Assembly: GCA_026394435.1 (NCBI GenBank)
Contig: JAPKYG010000208.1
Location: 1 to 5,070 of the forward strand
DNA from: Methanobacteriota archaeon
GTDB lineage: Archaea > Thermoplasmatota > E2 > DHVEG-1
Length of the DNA: 5,070 nucleotides
Direction: 5' to 3'
The notes below the pieces were generated by a model that saw nothing but the letters and a program-made list of their open reading frames with translations, had not been told where the DNA came from and searched no databases. Both the position numbers and the translations under genes were made by a program. Positions 1 through 4,330 of the stretch are shown here, piece by piece; the stretch's first letter is position 1; each line of letters begins with the position of its first letter.

Positions 1-156
1 GTTTGAGAGGGCGCCCAATTAAGGAGACGGTCTCAGATTTTGGACCATAGAAACGACGGGCTGCCCTGTTGCCCTATGTCAATTCCATTTCAGGTATTGA
101 CTTAGGGTTAGAAGAAGTGTTTTCATGTCATTAAGGATATAATTTTATAGGAGAAT
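1..156. other. Upstream flank without a clear gene
   Basis: No convincing complete gene is visible. Bases 1-80 are about 55% G+C, clearly richer than the following stretch. They hold an 8-bp palindrome GGGCGCCC (9-16) and an odd dyad GAGAC-G-GTCTC (24-34). In frame 3 the codons read LRGRPIKETVSDFGP, then TAG at 48-50, then 26 more sense codons up to TAA at 132-134. This could be the decayed tail of an upstream gene or chance. It could also be untranslated or structured RNA sequence belonging to something left of the window. I cannot identify it. Confidence 0.3.
71..108. repeat. Imperfect 12-bp inverted repeat (hairpin or operator-like dyad)
   Basis: The arm CCCTATGTCAAT at 72-83 is complementary to ATTGACTTAGGG at 96-107, with a single T-T mismatch and a 12-nt loop. 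A G-T pair at 71/108 can extend it. As RNA this is a stable stem-loop; as DNA it is a dyad with about 24 bp between arm centres. It ends about 50 bp before the TATA-like box of the first gene. No T-run follows the stem, so it does not look like a simple terminator. It could be a processing hairpin for an upstream transcript, a regulator site for the downstream promoter, or a mobile-element end. Confidence 0.55.
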
Positions 157-188
157 AGTGCTATATAATTGTACAAAATGGGAAAGGT
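157..188 (+). promoter_or_regulatory. TATA-type promoter of the 210-aa membrane protein gene
   Basis: The TATA-like core ctatataatt (161-170) is centred about 24 bp before the ATG at 189. With the usual archaeal TATA-to-start distance, transcription would begin at or just before the ATG, giving a leaderless or nearly leaderless mRNA. The purine stretch gggaaagg (180-187) sits too close to the ATG to be a normal Shine-Dalgarno. Bases 157-177 are repeated exactly at 1011-1031, each 32 bp before a start codon. This conservation supports a real promoter. An alternative AT-rich box lies at 138-149. Confidence 0.6.
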
Positions 189-821
189 ATGGATAAAAAT
201 CCTCTGATTGGAGTTAGTATCGTTGCCGTCGTTCTTCTCATTCTTGGTTCGTTGACCAATGTCGTAGGGTATCAAGCTGTTCAATCATCAAATCAGAAAG
301 TAATAAGCAATGAGGTCGACCAGAAAGAATTGTTGTTCCAAACCATACTTGATTTAGCAAACAATAGAGAGATTCAGAAAATTATAATGAACTCTGAGAT
401 GAGAAAAGGAGGGTTCTTCAATCCAGATACAAGAATCTCAGTATTTACTCCACATGTTTTGACCAAAACGGAACTGAATACTGCATATCACATTGGTTTG
501 ATACTTTCTAAGAATTTTGATGTATCAAGGATACATTCGATGGTTAAACAGTATCAGTTGAATAACCAATGGATGCAAAAGGAAATAACCGCAGTTATCG
601 AAAAAGATGCTAAACTCAATGGAGAAATGACGCAATTATTGAACTCAAAGTGTGATTGCGGAAATAGCTTAGGAATTACTGCTTGGCAATTCCCGGTTAT
701 GTGTACAATTGCTAATATTTTAATGTTTATCGCCCTATTGCTTATTTGGTGGCCAGGTTGGGGATATAATTTATTTGTGATAGCAGCGACTATCATTGAA
801 ATATTTAATTGTTGGCCGTAA
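189..821 (+). CDS. Membrane-anchored protein of unknown function (210 aa)
   Basis: The function is not recognised. The N-terminus (MDKNP, then hydrophobic residues about 6-24 ending LGSLTNVVGYQ) is an uncleaved signal anchor or first membrane helix. Residues about 30-165 form a polar, probably helical domain with many Gln, Asn, Lys and Glu, including VDQKELLFQTILDLANN and a C-x-C motif (CDCGN, residues 155-159). Residues about 168-188 form a second membrane helix, and 191-207 are again hydrophobic, ending FNCWP. A likely topology is a soluble middle domain held by membrane segments at both ends. From memory, proteins starting with a similar GSLTNVVGYQ-VQSSNQ segment recur in Thermoplasmata-type archaeal genomes; this needs a search. 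The ATG at 189 is chosen because it follows the duplicated promoter block at the same 32-bp spacing as the downstream beta-helix gene. It lies 47 bp upstream of the beta-helix remnant and could be cotranscribed with it. Confidence 0.75.
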   Translation: MDKNPLIGVSIVAVVLLILGSLTNVVGYQAVQSSNQKVISNEVDQKELLFQTILDLANNREIQKIIMNSEMRKGGFFNPDTRISVFTPHVLTKTELNTAYHIGLILSKNFDVSRIHSMVKQYQLNNQWMQKEITAVIEKDAKLNGEMTQLLNSKCDCGNSLGITAWQFPVMCTIANILMFIALLLIWWPGWGYNLFVIAATIIEIFNCWP

Positions 822-882
822 AATATTCCAGAATAGTTGAACTCTTGAAGATTGAAAGAGGGAAATCAATGAAAAGAAAAGG

Positions 883-911
883 TTTGGCGGTTGGAATCAT
901 TCTCTTGTTCG
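883..911 (+). repeat. Direct repeat A, copy 1 (signal-peptide core)
   Basis: This 29-bp stretch matches 1072-1100 at 28 positions; the only difference is G at 887 versus A at 1076. It encodes the hydrophobic core L-A/T-VGIILLF in both copies. A looser match extends left to 872/1061. Confidence 0.85.
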
Positions 912-913
912 GA

Positions 914-942
914 ATGAGATGAAAAGAGAAAGTATGAAATTG
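914..942 (+). repeat. Direct repeat B, copy 1 (C-terminal codons, stop and 3' flank)
   Basis: This 29-bp stretch matches 2288-2316 at 28 positions; the only difference is A at 919 versus T at 2293. Both copies contain the last codons Met-Arg/Ser, the TGA stop and about 20 bases beyond it, so the similarity crosses the end of the coding sequence. Confidence 0.85.
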
Positions 943-1010
943 TAGATTTATTCATTGTCAACGATTAGCACAAAACATGAGTTTCTAATGATATGTTTTT
1001 AAAGAAGAGC

Positions 1011-1042
1011 AGTGCTATATAATTGTACAAAGGGGAAAAGTA
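1011..1042 (+). promoter_or_regulatory. TATA-type promoter of the secreted beta-helix gene
   Basis: The TATA-like core ctatataatt (1015-1024) is centred about 24 bp before the ATG at 1043. Bases 1011-1031 are identical to 157-177 in front of the 210-aa gene. The next 11 bases are only partly alike (both purine-rich, with a ggg-aaa pattern), but the length is the same, so spacing to the start codon is conserved. An upstream T-run followed by AAA (996-1003) could be a second TATA-like box, or a weak terminator for the preceding transcript. With the proximal box the mRNA would be leaderless. Confidence 0.6.
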
Positions 1043-2296
1043 ATGGATAAATATCCACAGTTAAGAAAATATTTGACGGTTGGAATCATTCTCTTGTTCG
1101 TTGCGACAGGTATCATTCCATCAATTGCACAAGATACTGAAAAACCACTACCAACATCAAGTGGTCATTGGTTGTACGTTGGTGGGAGTGGTACTGGTAA
1201 CTATAGTCGAATCACAGATGCTGTTAATGATGCATCAGATGGCGATACCGTTTTTGTCTATGACGACTCATCGCCATATTATGAAAACATAGTCGTGGGA
1301 AAATCCATTAATCTCATTGGTGAAGATAAAGAAACGACAGTTATTGATGCACAGAAAGACGGAACCCCTGTGAGAATTGTTGCTGATGGTTGCTTGATTT
1401 CTGGGTTTACTATACTTAATTGTGAAGACCAGATTAGTCAAAATTGGGAAGATGCAGTCATAAAAATCGATGGAGGAAACGATGTCATTATTAAGGATAA
1501 TATTCTCAATGCTGGCGATGTTCAAACAAACCCTTATGCTTTTTATGGTGCAATGGATCTCAATGGTTGCACACATTGCAAAATTATTAATAATATTATT
1601 GTTCAAAACAAATCTGAAGATTTTACTATTGGTATTGCATTACACGATAATTCATCTAATAATAGTATCTTAGGAAATGATGTATCTAACTTTAATTTTG
1701 GTTTTTGCGTTATAGCTGATGGTAATAATCGTGATAATACTATTTTAGAAAACTATTTTCACTATAATCGTTTTGGGATATCTGCAGCAAATGGATATAA
1801 TGAAATACTTAACAACACAGTAGAATATAATACTGAAGTGGGTATAAATATTCAAGATGGTTACCACTATTCAATCTCTGGAAACACCATCCAGTATAAT
1901 GGAGGCGGTGAGATGTTTCATTGTGGAATAGAACTAATGGGTGATTTATCCAATAATAACAATTATGTCTCAAATAATATTATTTTAAAGAACAATCCCT
2001 GTGGCCTACAAACTGAATACTCATATAGAAATATTATTACTCGGAACAATTTCATTGACAATTATGGGGAGAATGGTACTCCTGAAAAATGGTGGGGAAA
2101 CGCATATTTTCATATACAACATGGATTTTTGAATAAGGAAAAATTTAAGGAGAATTACTGGAGTGATTCTTTAGGAATTTTTCCAAAGATTATTCATGGA
2201 TATCTTGAGATATTACCACATTTTATTACAATTAATTGGATAAATATCGATTGGAATCCTGCACAAGAACCCTATGATATCCCTGGGATGAGTTGA
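1043..2296 (+). CDS. Secreted NosD-type right-handed parallel beta-helix protein (417 aa)
   Basis: This is a probable extracellular or cell-surface protein, likely binding or acting on polysaccharide; no enzymatic activity can be assigned. Residues 1-29 form a signal peptide (basic RKY, hydrophobic LTVGIILLFVATGIIPSIA) with likely cleavage before QDTEK. Residues about 42-105 (WLYVGGSGTGNYSRITDAVNDA, then DGDTVFVYD, NIVVGKSINLIGEDKETTVID) are the typical entry segment of the periplasmic copper-binding NosD/PbH1 beta-helix family. Residues about 110-340 contain repeated coils of roughly 22-25 residues with Asn ladders (ISGNTIQYN, VSNNIILKNN, ITRNNFIDN). The C-terminal part NYWSD with INWINIDWNPAQEPYDI (residues 371-413) resembles a tail I remember from archaeal paralogues. 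The first ten residues (MDKYPQLRKY) extend beyond the start of the related remnant upstream and look borrowed from the MDKNP gene start. G+C falls from about 40% in the first 500 bases to about 26% around 1570-1800. The real NosD maturation role in nitrous oxide reductase is not implied, since no nos genes are nearby. Confidence 0.85.
   Translation: MDKYPQLRKYLTVGIILLFVATGIIPSIAQDTEKPLPTSSGHWLYVGGSGTGNYSRITDAVNDASDGDTVFVYDDSSPYYENIVVGKSINLIGEDKETTVIDAQKDGTPVRIVADGCLISGFTILNCEDQISQNWEDAVIKIDGGNDVIIKDNILNAGDVQTNPYAFYGAMDLNGCTHCKIINNIIVQNKSEDFTIGIALHDNSSNNSILGNDVSNFNFGFCVIADGNNRDNTILENYFHYNRFGISAANGYNEILNNTVEYNTEVGINIQDGYHYSISGNTIQYNGGGEMFHCGIELMGDLSNNNNYVSNNIILKNNPCGLQTEYSYRNIITRNNFIDNYGENGTPEKWWGNAYFHIQHGFLNKEKFKENYWSDSLGIFPKIIHGYLEILPHFITINWINIDWNPAQEPYDIPGMS
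1072..1100 (+). repeat. Direct repeat A, copy 2
   Basis: This is the partner of 883-911 with one mismatch in 29 bp. It lies inside the signal-peptide codons of the intact beta-helix gene. Confidence 0.85.
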
Positions 2297-2316
2297 AAAG
2301 AGAAAGTATGAAATTG
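2288..2316 (+). repeat. Direct repeat B, copy 2
   Basis: This is the partner of 914-942 with one mismatch in 29 bp. It spans the last two codons and TGA of the intact beta-helix gene and the following 20 bases. Weaker similarity continues for a few bases after 2316. Confidence 0.85.
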
Positions 2317-2323
2317 CGGATGT

Positions 2324-2344
2324 GAGGAATTATTACCTTTCCTC
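2324..2344 (+). terminator. Possible 3' hairpin after the beta-helix gene
   Basis: GAGGAA (2324-2329) and TTCCTC (2339-2344) are perfectly complementary around a 9-nt loop, 28 bp past the stop codon. The stem is short and is followed by mixed sequence, not a T-run, so it is a weak terminator candidate. It might instead be an RNA-processing or stability hairpin. Confidence 0.25.
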
Positions 2345-2388
2345 CTAGACAGACTCCCTTCAAAATTCTAGATGCCACCTATAAAATC

Positions 2389-2447
2389 TATATATTCCTC
2401 GTTAAAAACATAAATATATAGAGTATTATTCGTTTAACATTTTTGGT
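2389..2447 (+). promoter_or_regulatory. TATA-type promoter region of nnr
   Basis: The box aaatatata (2412-2420) is centred 32 bp before the ATG at 2448, which predicts a start site only a few bases upstream of the ATG. A second TATA-like box (ctatatat, 2389-2396) lies 23 bp further upstream. There is no Shine-Dalgarno motif before the ATG (cgtttaacatttttggt), which fits leaderless or very short-leader initiation. Confidence 0.55.
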
Positions 2448-3899
2448 ATGATTTCAGAAGCAGAAATAAAGGTCCTGGATAGAAACTCTGAGTACTTTGG
2501 CGTACCAACATTGCACCTCATGGAAAATGCAGGAAAAGGTGTCGCTGAGTTCATCAGAAACACGGTAAAAAACACAAAGAAAAACATCCTCATCCTTTGT
2601 GGAACCGGCAACAACGGTGGAGACGGTTTTGTCGCAGCACGGTACCTTACGCAATACTACAAGGTCACGGTCTTTCTTGCAGGAACCGAGATCAAAACAG
2701 AGATTGCTCAGAAAAATTATCAGAAACTCCAAACCTACGAAGTAAAAATCTACACCTCGCCTCGTGACCTCGACGCACTCCTTGTAGAAAACGATATTCT
2801 CATCGATGCACTCCTTGGGACTGGACTAGCCGGTGAGCTAAAAGAACCGTACGTCACCATCGTTAAAAAAATCAATGCAATAAAGAAGAAAATGATTGTT
2901 TCTGTTGATGTTCCCACGGGACTTGGCACCATTCACTCGATCACTCCTGATTACACCGTCACCTTTCATGACATCAAAGAAGGGATGAACGAGAAAAACA
3001 GCGGAAACATCCAGGTGGTCGACATTGGCATCCCTCAAGAAGCAACAACCTACGTCGGACCAGGGGAGCTCTCTGTATATTATCCACGTCCAGCAAAAAA
3101 ATCACACAAAGGAGACAACGGCATCGTACTCATTATAGGCGGAGGACCCTACATCGGTGCACCAGCGCTCTGTGGTCTTGCAGCACTACGGACCGGTGTT
3201 GACCTCGTGTACATCGCGACACCAAAACGGTCCTGGGAATCAGTTGCCGCGTTTTCACCAAACTTCATCGTAAAAGATCTCCACGATGATATGCTGACAA
3301 AGAACGATATCCCGAGCATCGAAGACCTTCTCAGGAAATCCACCGCGGTTGTTCTCGGTCCAGGACTCGGAGCTGCTAAAGAAACCGAAGAAGCAATCAT
3401 CCCGCTTGTCAGACGCATCATTGCGGAAAAGAAACCATTGGTCCTGGATGCTGATGCCATCAGACCAGTCGGAGAAAACCTCCCCCTCATAAAGAACTCA
3501 ACAACCGTGGTGACCCCTCATGTCGGTGAATTCAAAAAACTCACGGGGATTACGCTTTCACAAGATGTTGACACGAGAATCAACGCGGTCAAAGAGTGGG
3601 CTGAAAAAATCGGGATCACGATTTTCCTGAAAGGATATATCGACGTGCTCAGTGACGGAACAAACGTCAAACAAAATAAAGTTCATAATGAAGCAATGAC
3701 TGTTGGTGGGACTGGAGACGTTCTTGCAGGCATCATCGGAGCGCTCCTCTCGAAAGGAGTAAAGCCGTTCAACGCAGTCCGAATTGCAGCCTTCCTCAAT
3801 GGTGAAGCAGGCAACGAAGCATTTCAGAAAAAATCCTACGGGTTAATTGCGACCGATATTGTCGATGAAATCCCTACTGTCTTGAAAAAATACCTCTAG
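2448..3899 (+). CDS. nnr: Bifunctional NAD(P)H-hydrate epimerase / ADP-dependent NAD(P)H-hydrate dehydratase
   Basis: Nnr repairs hydrated, damaged NADH and NADPH in the cytoplasm. The N-terminal domain interconverts the R and S epimers, and the C-terminal domain dehydrates S-NAD(P)HX back to NAD(P)H using ADP. Residues about 1-212 are the YjeF N-terminal epimerase domain: MISEAEIKVLDRNSE and LHLMENAGKGVAEFI at the start, the nucleotide-binding stretch CGTGNNGGDGFVAARYL (51-67), DALLGTGLAGEL (120-131), VSVDVPTGLGT (151-161) and DYTVTFHDIKEGM (168-180). Residues about 215-483 are the ribokinase-like dehydratase domain: HKGDNGIVLIIGGG (220-233), APALCGLAALRTG (238-250), VLGPGLG (302-308), VLDADAI (332-338), VVTPHVGEF (354-362), FLKG (393-396) and NEAMTVGGTGDVLAG (414-428) with the conserved Asp424. 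At 483 residues it is full length for the fused enzyme, and no key motif is missing. The ATG at 2448 gives the usual family N-terminus. It appears to be monocistronic, converging on the small gene at 3942-4232. Confidence 0.96.
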   Translation: MISEAEIKVLDRNSEYFGVPTLHLMENAGKGVAEFIRNTVKNTKKNILILCGTGNNGGDGFVAARYLTQYYKVTVFLAGTEIKTEIAQKNYQKLQTYEVKIYTSPRDLDALLVENDILIDALLGTGLAGELKEPYVTIVKKINAIKKKMIVSVDVPTGLGTIHSITPDYTVTFHDIKEGMNEKNSGNIQVVDIGIPQEATTYVGPGELSVYYPRPAKKSHKGDNGIVLIIGGGPYIGAPALCGLAALRTGVDLVYIATPKRSWESVAAFSPNFIVKDLHDDMLTKNDIPSIEDLLRKSTAVVLGPGLGAAKETEEAIIPLVRRIIAEKKPLVLDADAIRPVGENLPLIKNSTTVVTPHVGEFKKLTGITLSQDVDTRINAVKEWAEKIGITIFLKGYIDVLSDGTNVKQNKVHNEAMTVGGTGDVLAGIIGALLSKGVKPFNAVRIAAFLNGEAGNEAFQKKSYGLIATDIVDEIPTVLKKYL

Positions 3900-3941
3900 A
3901 GATTTTATTAAAACCCTGAACATCAAGGAAAAACAGCTCAT
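3900..3941. terminator. Convergent 3' spacer with short T-runs on both strands
   Basis: This 42-bp gap separates the stop codons of two converging genes. On the plus strand ttttatt (3903-3909) follows the nnr stop by a few bases. On the minus strand a T5 run (complement of 3929-3933) lies about 10 bases after the stop of the small gene. Short T-tracts without hairpins are sufficient terminators in many archaea, so both may terminate here. Support is only by position. Confidence 0.35.
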
Positions 3942-4232
3942 TTATTCCCAGATCGCTTTGACTTCCAGGTTTGCCACAAGCTCTCCTGCGACTTGATACA
4001 ATACCCATGCCATAAACGCTGGTTCTTGATTCATCTCCTCTGAAAGCGTTGCGGTAATCTTATTTTTCATCTCTTCTTCAAGCTTATCAGGTTGAGCTGG
4101 CCACTCCGCGTACTGGTATTTCTTCATCCATTCTGCGGTCCGTTCAATCGACTCAGTCTTTTTATCAGCAAGCTTTCGCACTGCTTTCTCTGTTTTTTTT
4201 ACAAACTCTCCCGATGATTTCTTCTCCCACAT
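3942..4232 (-). CDS. Small charged cytoplasmic protein of unknown function (96 aa)
   Basis: The function is not recognised. The protein has no signal peptide or membrane segment. Residues 1-60 are rich in Lys and Glu and probably helical (EKAVRKLADKKTESIERTAEWMKKYQ, then YAEWPAQPDKLEEEMKNKI), with Trp at 2, 35, 44, 76 and 95. Residues 70-96 (EPAFMAWVLYQVAGELVANL, ending VKAIWE) form a more hydrophobic helix, suitable for dimer packing or a protein partner. Codon composition matches nnr, and a GGTGA ribosome-binding motif sits 8-9 bases before the ATG, so I consider it a real gene. Its neighbours are nnr, convergent and 42 bp away, and a secreted protein, divergent and 97 bp away. Neither suggests a role. 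Confidence 0.7.
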   Translation of the reverse strand: MWEKKSSGEFVKKTEKAVRKLADKKTESIERTAEWMKKYQYAEWPAQPDKLEEEMKNKITATLSEEMNQEPAFMAWVLYQVAGELVANLEVKAIWE

Positions 4233-4240
4233 TGTTCTGT

Positions 4241-4266
4241 CCTCACCACAGATATCCTTCTCTGTG
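4241..4266 (-). promoter_or_regulatory. 5'-UTR hairpin abutting the Shine-Dalgarno of the 96-aa gene
   Basis: On the minus strand the ribosome-binding motif GGTGAGG (complement of 4241-4247) lies 8 bases upstream of the ATG; its GGTGA part pairs with the archaeal 16S 3' end. Immediately before it, CACAGA and TCTGTG (complement of 4261-4266 and 4247-4252) form a perfect 6-bp stem with an 8-nt loop whose last base is the first G of the motif. The stem could limit or tune ribosome access. This is the one gene here with a clear ribosome binding site and a leader, predicted at about 30-40 nt. Confidence 0.45.
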
Positions 4267-4280
4267 ATAAAAGCCTTTAC

Positions 4281-4330
4281 TTCGAAATAAAAAGAACTTT
4301 TAAGAACTCCACGCTAATCAGCCATTCGAA
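4281..4330. promoter_or_regulatory. Shared divergent promoter between the 96-aa gene and the secreted protein
   Basis: The near-symmetric box cttttaag (4297-4304) can act as TATA on either strand. For the plus strand it is preceded by A-rich sequence resembling a BRE, and a start about 26 bp downstream falls near 4326-4330, giving a leaderless mRNA from the ATG at 4330. For the minus strand it predicts a start near 4274 and a leader of about 40 nt; an A/T-rich box at 4285-4293 is an alternative. AAGAACT occurs twice (4292-4298, 4302-4308), one helical turn apart over the box. TTCGAA palindromes at 4281-4286 and 4325-4330 lie on either side of it. Confidence 0.45.

Larger units (their letters stand above)
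869..942 (+). pseudogene. Internally deleted remnant of a NosD-type beta-helix gene
   Basis: A 17-codon frame (869-922) reads MKRKGLAVGIILLFGMR. Bases 872-910 match the signal-peptide core of the intact beta-helix gene (1061-1099) in the same reading frame at 34 of 39 positions. The run 883-911 differs from 1072-1100 at one base. Directly afterwards, 914-942 matches 2288-2316, the last codons, stop and 3' flank of the same gene, at 28 of 29 positions, and the TGA is in the same frame. The start and the end of a paralogue of roughly 400 codons are thus joined, with the interior missing. A GAGGG motif (858-862) lies 6 bp before the ATG and may once have served as ribosome binding site. The 17-residue peptide is unlikely to function, although a tiny membrane peptide cannot be excluded. 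Confidence 0.7.

Noticed and set aside
9..80. GC-rich stretch as an RNA gene
   Set aside because: Small palindromes are present, but no tRNA, SRP, RNase P or rRNA signature could be recognised, and the left end is cut off.
869..922. The 17-codon frame as a functional small protein
   Set aside because: Its two halves each match separate ends of the neighbouring gene, so a deletion remnant is a simpler explanation.
1268..1606. 112-codon minus-strand frame within the beta-helix gene
   Set aside because: It is antisense to recognisable beta-helix entry and coil segments and has no supporting signals.
1043..2296. Nitrous oxide reductase maturation function for the NosD-like protein
   Set aside because: Only the general beta-helix fold is shared; no nosZ or other nos genes are nearby and such proteins are commonly generic surface proteins in archaea.
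3149..3490. 113-codon open frame on the minus strand inside nnr
   Set aside because: It lies wholly opposite well-conserved dehydratase motifs of nnr, has no own promoter or ribosome binding site, and has a composition typical of an antisense shadow.
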